Notes: generated by a model from the sequence alone, not told the origin. Shown: positions 1-8,890, numbered from the stretch's first letter. The stretch: DNA of 64,000 nucleotides from Acetivibrio clariflavus DSM 19732 (GCF_000237085.1 NC_016627.1:3286118-3350117), one strand, 5' to 3'. A program made the numbers and translations.

Positions 1-76
1 TTGCAAAAATAATATTTTTCAAAAAAAAACCTTTACTTTGATAATAAAAAACAAAGGTAATTATATCAAACAAATT

Positions 77-113
77 CTAAATTCATTTACTAAAATAAAA
101 TATATGAATTTAG
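77..113 (-). terminator. Hairpin overlapping the stop codon of the initiating sugar transferase gene
   Basis: A perfect 10-bp inverted repeat (CTAAATTCAT at 77-86, ATGAATTTAG at 104-113) overlaps the stop codon at 110-112. Read leftward it is followed by a moderately T-rich stretch. It is AT-rich and the T-run is imperfect, so it is only a plausible intrinsic terminator for the end of the polysaccharide locus. Confidence 0.45.
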
Positions 114-1504
114 TAAGCATCTTTTCCTTTTAATACAACCAATATAGTTTTCAAAATTATTTTAATATCCAGCCATAATGACCATTCATCTATGTATTGA
201 GTATCTAAACTTACAACTTCTTCAAAGTCCGTTATATTGCTTCTTCCATTTACCTGCCACATCCCAGTAAGACCAGGCTTGAAACTTATTCTCCTTCTAT
301 GATAATTTTCATATTTACTTACTTCATCAATTGTAGGTGGTCGTGTTCCTACAAGACTCATATCTCCTTTTAATACATTAAAAAATTGCGGTAGCTCGTC
401 AAGGCTTGTCTTTCTCAAAAACTTACCAACTTTCGTAACTCTAGGATCGGACTTTATTTTAAACATTAATCCACCGCATACCTCATTTTGTTTCATAAGT
501 TCTTTCTTTCTCTCTTCAGCATCCACATACATTGTCCTGAACTTATATATCTTAAAAATTCTACCGTTTAGCCCAACTCTTTCCTGCGTGAAAATAGCCG
601 GTCCAGGAGAAGTTAGCTTAATTGCAGGAACTATAAATATTGATGCAATTCCTGTAATAATAAGACCAACAATTGCACCTATAATGTCTACTAGTCGCTT
701 CATTGCAAGTTCAAAAGTATTTACACTTACAGAATGGAAAGTTATTACCGGTAAAGTGCCTATGTATTCCATATAAGTCTTTGCTATTTTTAAATCATAC
801 AAGTCAACAACCATCTTTACTGTAATACCCATCTCTTCGCACAGATGAACATATTTTCCGAACTCACCTGCATAACCGGTAGGCAATGTAAATATGACCT
901 GATCCACAGGATTACTTTTCAATATATTTTCTAAATCATCTATGTATCCCAAAGTTTTTTTACTTTTAAAAGGTTTGTTGTTGTAAATGCTAACGTAACC
1001 TATTACGTTAATTTTTACATTCGTTTTTCTAATATAATAAGCATATTCCAAAGCTTTTTCAGGTACTCCCACGAAAATTACGTTTGCAGCATTAATGCTG
1101 CGGAATTTATTGATGAAATAGATATATATCATTCTCTCAATAACTGTAATAAAAACAGTGGTTATTATAAAGTTTACAAATAAAGTTTTGCTGCACATGG
1201 TTTCTTTTACGAAAAACATTACAAAGGTAAGAAACATTCCGGAAACAAATGAAGAGAATAAAATATTTCTGATAATCCTGTCATTATAATTAAAAGTAGT
1301 CTTATTGTACATATCAAGGCTCATCATAATCAATATCCATATAGGTATAAAAACAATAGGAACCCATATAAATTCCGAAATTCTATTTAATTTATCTAAA
1401 TTTGAAGAAATATGATATGCTACAATATATGACAGAATCAAAAAAATTACATCAAGAAAGAATTGACCTAAATTAGCATAAGCTAGTTTGTTAGACTTGT
1501 ACAT
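110..1504 (-). CDS. WbaP/CpsE-type undecaprenyl-phosphate sugar phosphotransferase
   Basis: Predicted initiating transferase of exopolysaccharide synthesis: it moves a sugar-1-phosphate from a nucleotide sugar onto undecaprenyl phosphate at the inner membrane face. The 464-residue protein has the usual family length and layout. Four hydrophobic segments lie in about residues 10-128, a soluble Rossmann-like CoA_binding_3 region at about 130-240, a further membrane segment near 270-295, then the catalytic bacterial sugar transferase domain. Diagnostic blocks are KIYKFRTM, LDELPQFFNVLKGDMSLVGT and PGLTGMWQVNGRS. A ribosome site AAGGGGG sits 6 bases before the ATG. It is the last gene of the leftward locus, separated from the rest by an IS256 element. 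The sugar specificity (galactose, glucose or another) cannot be read from sequence. Confidence 0.92.
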   Translation of the reverse strand: MYKSNKLAYANLGQFFLDVIFLILSYIVAYHISSNLDKLNRISEFIWVPIVFIPIWILIMMSLDMYNKTTFNYNDRIIRNILFSSFVSGMFLTFVMFFVKETMCSKTLFVNFIITTVFITVIERMIYIYFINKFRSINAANVIFVGVPEKALEYAYYIRKTNVKINVIGYVSIYNNKPFKSKKTLGYIDDLENILKSNPVDQVIFTLPTGYAGEFGKYVHLCEEMGITVKMVVDLYDLKIAKTYMEYIGTLPVITFHSVSVNTFELAMKRLVDIIGAIVGLIITGIASIFIVPAIKLTSPGPAIFTQERVGLNGRIFKIYKFRTMYVDAEERKKELMKQNEVCGGLMFKIKSDPRVTKVGKFLRKTSLDELPQFFNVLKGDMSLVGTRPPTIDEVSKYENYHRRRISFKPGLTGMWQVNGRSNITDFEEVVSLDTQYIDEWSLWLDIKIILKTILVVLKGKDAY

Positions 1505-1899
1505 ATTTTTCCCCCTTGATAGTACAGAAATTATAAATAAATAATTGACTAGAAATACGCAAATATCCCTAAATCTTTAGCAAAAATAAAAGCTATATAA
1601 ATTATTGATCTGAATTATAAAATCTTAGTATATGATTTGAATAACTCTATACTTTCCTTTTCCATAAAATAAAAAAACAAATAAAATAATCTATATAATT
1701 TCTCTTTCTTTTATAGCTAAAAGTATTATATCATACTTTTCACAACAATCCACTATTTTTACTAAAAAATTATTACAACTCTTAAAAAATACAAGATAAA
1801 TAATATTATCTTTAATTTTAGTTAATTACTAGAAACTAAAATTTGGTGTCGTAGATAGACTATTCAAAAAATTTTTAGATTTATATATTATTTATGAAG
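1505..1899. other. AT-rich intergenic gap between the sugar transferase gene and the IS element
   Basis: About 395 bases with no credible reading frame on either strand. It should contain the leader and promoter that now drive the downstream sugar transferase gene, because the IS lies upstream. TATAAT-like sequences occur near the gene start, but no well-spaced -35 box is convincing. Confidence 0.5.
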
Positions 1900-1907
1900 G
1901 ACAAAAT
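1900..1907. repeat. IS256 target-site duplication, left copy
   Basis: GACAAAAT directly abuts the left terminal repeat of the IS element and is identical to the eight bases directly abutting the right terminal repeat (3490-3497). Eight- to nine-base duplications are normal for the IS256 family. Perfect identity suggests a fairly recent insertion. Confidence 0.85.
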
Positions 1908-1930
1908 GGGAATGTAAGTAATTTTGTGTA
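1908..1930. repeat. IS256 left terminal inverted repeat
   Basis: Reads outside-to-inside GGGAATGTAAGTAA then TTTTGTGTA. It matches the right repeat at 18 of 23 positions, with the inner TTTGTGTA and the block ATGTAA identical. Confidence 0.85.
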
Positions 1931-2017
1931 TCATAATTTATGTAATCCTTCTTTAGCAAGTAAATTTTAGTTGACAAGGTTTACAGAATATTGTTTTTTA
2001 TTGCCTTTTCATTATAT

Positions 2018-2073
2018 ATTATTGCCGGATTTGTTAAGTTTTATACATAAACTTGATTAAATCTGGCAATAAT
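2018..2073. repeat. Long imperfect palindrome inside the IS element's 3' region
   Basis: Arms at about 2018-2041 and 2049-2073 pair almost completely (ATTATTGCC against GGCAATAAT, and AAGTTT against AAACTT), leaving a small loop. It lies between the left terminal repeat and the end of the transposase gene. It could be a transcription terminator for readthrough, or the subterminal hairpin of a small nested element; see findings. Confidence 0.6.
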
Positions 2074-2119
2074 CATTTATAATGGTCAGTATTAGCCTTT
2101 TAAACCTATATTTTTAATT

Positions 2120-2182
2120 TTGTGAGGTCTAGCCCATCCGGCGATGAGGATGAGCCCTTGAGGGCGGTGGGGGTGAATGCTC
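2120..2182 (+). ncRNA. Candidate structured RNA: GC-rich segment abutting the transposase stop
   Basis: In otherwise strongly AT-rich DNA this segment is conspicuously GC-rich and includes GAGCCCTTGAGGGC, a CCCTTGAGGG-type hairpin, followed by GGTGGGGGTGAATGC. A TATAAT box on the plus strand at 2078-2083 could drive it toward, and antisense to, the end of the transposase gene; the nearest TTGATT lies 19 bases upstream of that box. I do not recognise a named RNA family with confidence. It may simply be part of the IS. Confidence 0.25.
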
Positions 2183-3400
2183 TTAAATATACTCTTCCAG
2201 CCTACCTGGATATTGGATTACCAATTGGCTAAGTACTCTATCCCAGTTTTTGTAACGTTGTGTCCATTTTTTTACTACATTCATTGATGCTAAATATAAA
2301 ATCTTTTCTAGTGAACTGTCTGTTGGAAATATTGTTTTTGTTTTTGTGACCTTACAAAACTGACGATGTAGTCCTTCAATTATATTTGTAGTATAAATTA
2401 TTTTTCGTATTTCTTCTGGAAATTTGAAAAATGGACTTATAACATCCCAGTTATTTTCCCAACTACGTATTACAAAAGGATATTCCTTTCCCCACTTTTC
2501 TTTAAGTTCATAAAGTTTTTCTAATGCTATTTCTTCATTAATAGCATGATATACTTCTTTGAAATCATTACTAAATGCTTTTAGGTCTTTGTATGGCACA
2601 TACTTAAAAGAATTTCTCAGCTGATGTATTATGCAACGCTGCACTTCAGATTTTGGATATGCAGCATTTATGGCTTCCTTAAGTCCGGTAAGTCCATCAA
2701 CACAAAAAATTAAAACATCCTGTACTCCTCTATTTTTAAGGTCATTCAGTACACCAAGCCAAAACTTTGAGGATTCATTGTCACCAATCCAGATCCCTAA
2801 AATATCCTTATATCCATCAATAGTAACACCTAGAACAACATAAGCTGCCCTGTTTATTATTCTTCCGTCGTCCTTAACTTTATAGTGTATTGCATCCATA
2901 AAAACAAAAGAGTATATAGGTTCAAGAGGTCTTTGTTGCCATTCCTTAATCTCTGGAGCAATTCTATCAGTAATCTTACTAACCATCTCTGCTGATAGGC
3001 TAAAACCATAAAGTTCTTCAATTTGTTGACTGATATCCCTTGTAGACATTCCTCTTGCATATAAAGCTATAACTTTTTCTTCAATTCCAGAAACATTACG
3101 TTGATATTTAGGAATAATTTTAGGTTGAAATTCGCCTTTACGATCTCTTGGTACTTGTATATCAATTTCTCCAAACTCACTTTTTATTTTTTTAGGCGTA
3201 TAACCGTTACGACTATTATCAGTTTTTTTATTTTCTACATCATCTTTAGCATATCCTAATTTTGCTTCAAGTTCTGCTTCTAAAAGTTCTTGTATTATAT
3301 CTTTAAAAATGTCTTTAAGATATTCATTAATATCAGATACACTTTGGAAATTATTTTCCCGAACTAATTGTTTGATTTGTTCTTTTGTTAACGTTGACAT
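2183..3400 (-). CDS. IS256-family transposase (mutator type)
   Basis: 405-residue DDE transposase that catalyses movement of the surrounding element. The protein is full length and uninterrupted: N-terminal DNA-binding region, then the mutator-family core with FVFMDAIHYKV (first Asp), ILIFCVDGLTGLKEAI (second Asp, around residue 235), the VQRCIIHQLRNS block, and the terminal catalytic Glu in the TTNIIEGLHRQFCK block. An earlier in-frame start exists, but AAGGAGGAG lies six bases before the ATG at 3400, and the residues after it (MSTLTKEQIK) resemble family N-termini, so that start is preferred. The gene appears functional. Confidence 0.93.
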   Translation of the reverse strand: MSTLTKEQIKQLVRENNFQSVSDINEYLKDIFKDIIQELLEAELEAKLGYAKDDVENKKTDNSRNGYTPKKIKSEFGEIDIQVPRDRKGEFQPKIIPKYQRNVSGIEEKVIALYARGMSTRDISQQIEELYGFSLSAEMVSKITDRIAPEIKEWQQRPLEPIYSFVFMDAIHYKVKDDGRIINRAAYVVLGVTIDGYKDILGIWIGDNESSKFWLGVLNDLKNRGVQDVLIFCVDGLTGLKEAINAAYPKSEVQRCIIHQLRNSFKYVPYKDLKAFSNDFKEVYHAINEEIALEKLYELKEKWGKEYPFVIRSWENNWDVISPFFKFPEEIRKIIYTTNIIEGLHRQFCKVTKTKTIFPTDSSLEKILYLASMNVVKKWTQRYKNWDRVLSQLVIQYPGRLEEYI

Positions 3401-3466
3401 AAAGTTCTCCTCCTTAGCTTTTATTATTATTAATCCTTGCCAAGAAGGAGAACATTCAATCATCTA

Positions 3467-3489
3467 TACACAAATTTTTTTACATCCTC
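3467..3489. repeat. IS256 right terminal inverted repeat
   Basis: Partner of the left repeat at 1908-1930. It lies 67 bases upstream of the transposase start and is immediately followed by the second GACAAAAT. Confidence 0.85.
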
Positions 3490-3497
3490 GACAAAAT
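3490..3497. repeat. IS256 target-site duplication, right copy
   Basis: GACAAAAT, identical to 1900-1907, directly after the right terminal repeat. Confidence 0.85.
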
Positions 3498-3539
3498 AAA
3501 AATCTAAACAAATATAATCTTATATTTATTCAGCAAAAC

Positions 3540-4742
3540 TTACCTTTTAATAAACTTTTTTATTATTTTCTTAATTTTCGCCTTATATATATGTATACCT
3601 GCTTCCTTATAAAACAACTTGTCTACAGCAAAATAACCTTTATCTTTAAATAAATTTAAAATTAAATTTCTCTTTTTTTCGTCCAAATTACTTGGGTAAT
3701 TTAGCTGCTTATTCTTTTTTGCAACCTTTTCAAAGCTTGATTCCCAAAGCTGAAGACCAGAACCATATTTTTTTAAACCTTTTTTTCCTTTTAATGTATT
3801 TACTATCAAACACGATACTCCTTTAGATTTATCTATCACTCTAGGATTTAAATGTAATAAATCCGGATGTTCTTTTTCTATCCCCCAATAATCCCCAATA
3901 GTAATATCACCTGTTCTATTCGGACTTGCATACTTACAGTAATAACAACATTCACGATAAGTATAGCTTTTTAAAAAAAATGTATAGTAAGATGATTCTT
4001 GACAATGAAATATTTTGTGTTTTATTTTTCCATCTTTGTTTTCTAGCGTTATTTTTCCCGTGAGTCCCCACCCAATTGTTTTATCTCTAAATTTATAATC
4101 AATAACTTTACATTTTTTCTTTTCTTCAATATATTCTATATATGCTTGAAAAAATTTTGAACTTGGAACGCCATGACAAATTATATCTACTAATAATAAG
4201 TTCTCGTATGGTTCTTTTAAAAAAAATTTCAATCCATCTACTTGGCATGGTGTACCAGAAAATAAAACCTGCCGACCGCTCTTCAAATGTTTCTTTATTT
4301 CTGAATAAATCATGCCTATACTACTCTGAACATACTTAGATCCCTGTAACTTTAGCAACTCATCTTTCTTCTCTACAGATATATGCATAGGCACCAACTT
4401 TGAATCTATATATTCCATAGAAGCACCATATACAATTCCACCATCTCGTAAAACAGCATCTGCTAAACTTGCAAATACTCCTCCAGACGCTGACTTTAAA
4501 ATATCAGTATTTTTACTTACCGCTACATAAGTATTCATTGGTACACTATTTAGTTCACTATTCTGAAATCCACACACTTTTAAACATGCACCGCATCTAA
4601 CACAAAGCCCTTCATTTATCTCTGGATATAAAAAACCATATTCATCTTCTACCATATTAATTGCGCTTTTTGGACATATGTTCATACATGCACTACAAGC
4701 GCAACAGTCTTTCTTATCTTCATAAAGAACTATTTTATGCAC
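3540..4742 (-). CDS. FrhB/FdhB-like Fe-S protein of a polysaccharide locus
   Basis: 400-residue protein with two 4Fe-4S clusters near the N-terminus (CCACSACMNICP at about residues 13-24 and CVRCGACLKVC at about 47-57), followed by the coenzyme F420 hydrogenase/dehydrogenase beta-subunit N and C domains; further cysteines (ECCYYCKY) lie near residue 263. The family includes F420-reducing enzymes, but in Firmicutes it recurs beside polysaccharide pyruvyltransferases in capsule loci, where its substrate is not established. Here it directly follows such a gene. The start codon is GTG with a GAGG site about nine bases upstream; the overlapping ATG is out of frame. The role is presumably a redox modification of a sugar or of its pyruvyl group. 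Confidence 0.85.
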   Translation of the reverse strand: MHKIVLYEDKKDCCACSACMNICPKSAINMVEDEYGFLYPEINEGLCVRCGACLKVCGFQNSELNSVPMNTYVAVSKNTDILKSASGGVFASLADAVLRDGGIVYGASMEYIDSKLVPMHISVEKKDELLKLQGSKYVQSSIGMIYSEIKKHLKSGRQVLFSGTPCQVDGLKFFLKEPYENLLLVDIICHGVPSSKFFQAYIEYIEEKKKCKVIDYKFRDKTIGWGLTGKITLENKDGKIKHKIFHCQESSYYTFFLKSYTYRECCYYCKYASPNRTGDITIGDYWGIEKEHPDLLHLNPRVIDKSKGVSCLIVNTLKGKKGLKKYGSGLQLWESSFEKVAKKNKQLNYPSNLDEKKRNLILNLFKDKGYFAVDKLFYKEAGIHIYKAKIKKIIKKFIKR

Positions 4743-4834
4743 ATTATCACACCTCTTTATTTTATGCCTAAAACTCGAATTAATCTTAATATTGATATAT
4801 TAGAATATATCAATATATCTGTTAACAAGATATT

Positions 4835-4874
4835 ATGTAGTTCTATATTTATTAAAATAAATATAGAACTACAT
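4835..4874 (-). terminator. Perfect 17-bp hairpin at the end of the pyruvyltransferase gene
   Basis: ATGTAGTTCTATATTTA pairs perfectly with its complement at 4858-4874 around a six-base loop. It touches the stop codon of the pyruvyltransferase gene. A second smaller palindrome lies at about 4789-4814. There is no clean T-run, so it may be an mRNA 3' stabiliser or a weak terminator. Confidence 0.5.
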
Positions 4875-6004
4875 CAAATATAAGCACTTCTATTCTCTTT
4901 TAAACTCATTAAAGCTTCTTTCAAATAATTGTCAACTTTTTCTCGTTCTCTCTCTAATATCTTATTTACTTCAGAAAAATCAATTTTTTTATCTGCAATA
5001 TCAAAATCTTCAAATGATTCTAACTTTCTAGACTCAAGCTTCACTAAAGATAAAAAACTTGATAATCGTCCACTGAATTCCGGTGGATATATAGCAATGA
5101 AATTTGTATTTAGATTTGCTGAAAAAGCTGTTGCATGGAAAGAATCAGTTACAACTAGCTCAGCATTTGCTATATATGAAATAAAGTCTGTAACTTCTGG
5201 TATTAACAGCGATTTTCCGCTTTGAAACACTTGGTCATACCTTCTACAAAATCTCACTAATTTGAGACCTTTTCTTTTTGATAATTTCTTCACATAATTA
5301 TCAAACTGTTTATTAGTATTCAATTGATAGACAAGCAAATAAGGTTCCTTAATTTTAACAGGCTTTATGTATTGTTTCCAAAACTCATATGGCATAGCTA
5401 GAGTAGGATCTATTATAAATTTTCCAAATGAAATACCTAAATCTGATAATATATCTAATCCACTTATTTCTCTAACTGAAATTGCAGAATATCTCTCCAA
5501 TAATTTTTTAGTCATATCTTTTTCCCAATCATCCAGCTTATCCTTCCCAAAACTCGATGCATATGATATTTTCAACGAGTTTTCTGGGGCAAAATCCAAA
5601 AAATATTGAGGAATAAATCCCTTATTCCATTTACTATTCCATACTTGATCGCTACCAGTACAAAATACATCAGCTTTAATCGGATATTTTTCAAAATCCT
5701 CGCTAGTGTAATATGTGTGTTCAGATAAATTAATGTTTTCTTTTAAAAATGAGTTAAAAACTTTATTCCATCTCTTCATTGTAGGTATATAAATTAATTG
5801 CTTTATTTTCTTTTTTATTCCGGAATCTTTCATTGTATATGTATTCAGTATATTTTTTTCTGATAAATCTGGTCGTACAAAATCAATAATTTCCACAATA
5901 TAACCTAATGATTCAAACTTTTTTTGAGTTGCTAAAGTTTGTAATGCAGAACCATAGTTTTTAACATTATGCATTGTTATAATTGCAATTTTTTTATTAG
6001 CCAT
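4874..6004 (-). CDS. Polysaccharide pyruvyl transferase family protein (first of two)
   Basis: 376-residue member of the CsaB-like polysaccharide pyruvyltransferase family, which adds pyruvate ketals from phosphoenolpyruvate to sugars. Family features seen: N-terminal MHNVKNYGSALQTLATQ, the GSDQVWNSKW block around residue 118, a LLVYQLN segment, and the C-terminal TDSFHATAFS block near residue 293. GGAGG lies 13 bases upstream of the ATG, a long spacing. It is paired with the FrhB-like gene downstream and has a distant second copy at 8891-10066. The acceptor sugar is unknown. Confidence 0.88.
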   Translation of the reverse strand: MANKKIAIITMHNVKNYGSALQTLATQKKFESLGYIVEIIDFVRPDLSEKNILNTYTMKDSGIKKKIKQLIYIPTMKRWNKVFNSFLKENINLSEHTYYTSEDFEKYPIKADVFCTGSDQVWNSKWNKGFIPQYFLDFAPENSLKISYASSFGKDKLDDWEKDMTKKLLERYSAISVREISGLDILSDLGISFGKFIIDPTLAMPYEFWKQYIKPVKIKEPYLLVYQLNTNKQFDNYVKKLSKRKGLKLVRFCRRYDQVFQSGKSLLIPEVTDFISYIANAELVVTDSFHATAFSANLNTNFIAIYPPEFSGRLSSFLSLVKLESRKLESFEDFDIADKKIDFSEVNKILEREREKVDNYLKEALMSLKENRSAYI

Positions 6005-6064
6005 CTTAAATCAACGCCCTCCACCGTCTTCATTACTATTCTATTTATTAAGAAATATATTTGA

Positions 6065-7473
6065 TCTCTATGAAACTCTTTGTTTTAAAAATGCGCATTT
6101 AAGCATTTTAATATTTTCTCCACTTATAAACAGATGCAAAATATTGCAAAAAAAAGAAAAACAAATGAAAATGAAATTTTCTAAACCATGTAACCATGAC
6201 AAATATTATTGCTAATAAACTTTCCTTAATTAAATTTATACAAACACATAAATTCAACATTTTTGCCAAATCAATTTCTGCAGCAATTCTTTTCTAATTG
6301 CGATCGCAATAGCTAGCCAAATAATTGTAAAATAAATACTTTTTAGAATATATACTTGAAACTAGTATTAAAATTAAGCTTATAAACAATGCAAAAATAT
6401 TCACTCCAAGTAATCTTTTCTATACACCTTTAAATAAGTATTGCAGTGTAATTACATTTTGCAATTATATGTACATAGCGGTAGTAACAATGCCATATAA
6501 CTTAAACTGACTTCATATTTTTGTAACTATATAGCCAAAATTAGCATTGTAGGTATATAGAATAGTAATATCGTTGAGAGTAACATTGCCAAGCATAATT
6601 TTATTACATTATATACCTTTACTAATTGTTCTGATGTCGACCTTCGAAAAACAAGAAATAATACCTTACTTACTTGTCTTATATATAAATAATAAAAAAT
6701 TAATTTGTAAGTGAAAAGGCAAGCAAAAATTTTCCCTAAAATCCTTTATTTTTAACGCCATATCATCAAACATACGGCTAATGCCTAGAACCAAGGCACT
6801 TACTATACTAGCAAGCATAAGTTTGATTCTTACAATTATATCATATTCAATTGTTACAAATACTCTAGACAGTTTGCATAATTTGCAACAACTAATTCTC
6901 TACCTTTATAGCTTATATAGAATAAAGCTAACATCTATCCTAATAAATAAAAAACAACAATTATTTTAAAGGATTTTGCTTTAGTAAAAAGTAGTATATC
7001 TGTTATAAGTATAAATGATACCCTCTCAATTAAAACTGACATTGATTATATTTTGCTTCATTTATGCTTGAAATATAAAACCAAACAAACAGGTAAAGTC
7101 GTATATATCAACATACATAGCGCTCACAATAATTGAAAATTTCTACTCAAATCATCTATGAATATTTACGAAATAAGTAATATTCATAGCATTAAAATAG
7201 TTTGTAGAAAAGCAACAACTTTTATTTTAGTTCTAACTTCTGAATAGCTTAAGTCTTTATATTCTTTTCATATAATCTCAAACATGCCCCATCATTAATT
7301 CCTAAATGTAAAAAAGTTTGCACACCTAATATAAAATAAAAAAGTTGCTAATAGGCAAATTCTTATACTCCACTATCTTAGAAACAACTAATGACATCAA
7401 AGTACTTAATATAAGTGATATATCTTGTGTGCCAAAGGCATATATCAAATTTATAAAAAATGTTTCTTTTCAT
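6065..7473 (-). pseudogene. Decayed Wzx-type oligosaccharide flippase
   Basis: This 1.4-kb apparent gap carries the corpse of a polysaccharide flippase on the minus strand. From an ATG at 7473 one reads MKRNIFY, then after a one-base shift NLIYAFGTQDISLILSTLMS. Further down, in shifting frames, come FLHLGINDGACLRLYEK, LSYSEVRTKIKVVAFLQTIL and FIDDLSRNFQ. The best-kept piece (about 6669 to 6409) reads KVLFLVFRRSTSEQLVKVYN, then LCLAMLLSTILLFYIP, a stop where tryptophan is expected, SLSYMALLLPLCTYNCKM, another stop, and NTYLKVYRKDYLE. Later pieces resemble the last membrane helices (LIKESLLAIIFVMVTWF). These blocks match the order expected of a roughly 470-residue flippase. Many stops and frameshifts rule out function; the ends are approximate. 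Confidence 0.82.
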
Positions 7474-7583
7474 TCACAATATTTCAACTTCTCTTACCAG
7501 ATAAAACTATAATGCTCCCAAAAATTTCTTTTACTTCTACATAATAAATCTAAAAATTTACTATATCCTTTTTTCAATATATT

Positions 7584-8618
7584 TTATTTATGTTCCTTTT
7601 GCCACTTTCTAACAATCCCCATTAGATTCAACATCCAAAACATACGATATTTTATCATCCACAATACTATTTTTCTCTGCATTGAAAGACCAGCTAAATT
7701 TTTTGTTTTTAATGCTTCTTTAATAATTGGCTTTTCCAAATAAGCTGCATATTTACGTTTTTTATCCGCATAAGACTCCGTATTTGTCGGATTAAAATAA
7801 CCGCTAATTGCTGTAGTAATAATCACATATAGAAGTCTATTATTAAACCATGAAAGTAGCATTTTTTTATTTTTACTATTCTCAATAAAATACTTAATTT
7901 TCTCAAAACACTTAACAACATATTCATGATTTTCTTCATTATGAGATGCAGATATTGATTTATCATTATATATATAATGATAAAATGGCTTATCGATAAA
8001 CACTGCACTCTCAAGTTTATCAAATAGTCGAAGATTAAATTCTAATCCTTCTGCCCCCTGTCTCAGATTTTCATCATGTAAAATGTTATTGTCTACAAGC
8101 AATTTCCTGGAAATCAACTTACTATAAGCCGTTGCTATATTACCATTATAATTTAATAGTTGTGCTTGCAGCCATTTACACTCATCACCGGAATATATTT
8201 TGTTTTCTTGCAAATAAAACTTATATTTATAGGTCGAGTGGCTATACTCCTTCACTATACCACACATAACAAGCTGGACTTTTTTTTCTTCTCCCAGCTT
8301 ATACATTGTTTCACACATATCTGGCTCAATCCAGTCATCTCCGTCCACAAACATTATCCATTTGCCTGTAGCTTCTAAAAAACCTGCATTACGTGCAGAT
8401 GAAAGTCCACCATTTTTTTTATGTATAACTTTTATTCTTGAGTCTTTTTTCGCATATTCATCACATATATTTCCACATTTATCAGGTGAACCATCATCCA
8501 CTAATAAAATTTCAATATCTGTCAATGTTTGAGACATAACACTTTCTATACATTTTCTTAAATACTGCTCTGGAACTTTATATATCGGAACTATTATACT
8601 AATTTTAGCATTATTCAT
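7584..8618 (-). CDS. GT2-family glycosyltransferase
   Basis: 344-residue GT-A fold transferase that should add one sugar to the lipid-linked repeat unit at the cytoplasmic membrane face. The N-terminus is classic: ISIIVPIYKVPEQYLRKCIE, then DIEILLVDDGSPDKC, NGGLSSARNAGF and the metal-binding FVDGDDW around residue 93-99. The C-terminal third is less conserved and ends in a basic, partly hydrophobic stretch. GGAG lies nine bases upstream of the start. It lies just upstream of nothing but the dead flippase in the direction of transcription. Donor and acceptor cannot be assigned. Confidence 0.9.
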   Translation of the reverse strand: MNNAKISIIVPIYKVPEQYLRKCIESVMSQTLTDIEILLVDDGSPDKCGNICDEYAKKDSRIKVIHKKNGGLSSARNAGFLEATGKWIMFVDGDDWIEPDMCETMYKLGEEKKVQLVMCGIVKEYSHSTYKYKFYLQENKIYSGDECKWLQAQLLNYNGNIATAYSKLISRKLLVDNNILHDENLRQGAEGLEFNLRLFDKLESAVFIDKPFYHYIYNDKSISASHNEENHEYVVKCFEKIKYFIENSKNKKMLLSWFNNRLLYVIITTAISGYFNPTNTESYADKKRKYAAYLEKPIIKEALKTKNLAGLSMQRKIVLWMIKYRMFWMLNLMGIVRKWQKEHK

Positions 8619-8741
8619 ATTATTTATCTCCTATCCTTTTCCCAGAATGTACTTAATACTTTCTCATATTATTTAGATAAAATGTTTAAAAATTAAGTCT
8701 TAAATGTTTTTTGATAAAACCATGATTCTTTAATGTAGTAC

Positions 8742-8766
8742 ATCTGTTTTATTAATTAAAACAGAT
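8742..8766 (-). terminator. Perfect 10-bp hairpin between two polysaccharide genes
   Basis: ATCTGTTTTA and TAAAACAGAT flank a five-base loop in the 272-base gap between the pyruvyltransferase and GT2 genes. No T-run follows on the leftward transcript, so it is as likely to be a processing or antitermination-sensitive pause site as a terminator. Confidence 0.35.
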
Positions 8767-8890
8767 TCTGTTTGCATTATTATATTTGTTACATATCTAT
8801 TTTAAATAAAATAGGCATAAGAAAAGCATTATTCAAAATAAATCTTTCACATTCAATCATATAATAATGTTTTAAACTTTGCTTATAAAA

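Larger units (their letters stand above)
1908..3489 (-). mobile_element. Complete IS256-family insertion sequence
   Basis: 1,582-bp element bounded by 23-bp imperfect terminal inverted repeats (18 of 23 matching; 1908-1930 and 3467-3489) and flanked by a perfect 8-bp direct repeat, GACAAAAT. It carries one intact leftward transposase gene. About 275 bases lie between the transposase stop and the left repeat, which seems long for this family; that stretch contains a long hairpin and a GC-rich segment, described separately. The element sits between the FrhB-like gene and the sugar transferase gene of the exopolysaccharide locus, in the same orientation as the host genes. Confidence 0.93.

Noticed and set aside
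6781-6969. 62-residue plus-strand reading frame in the polysaccharide gap
   Set aside because: It lies antisense to the decayed flippase and lacks a ribosome site; composition is a by-product of hydrophobic codons on the other strand.
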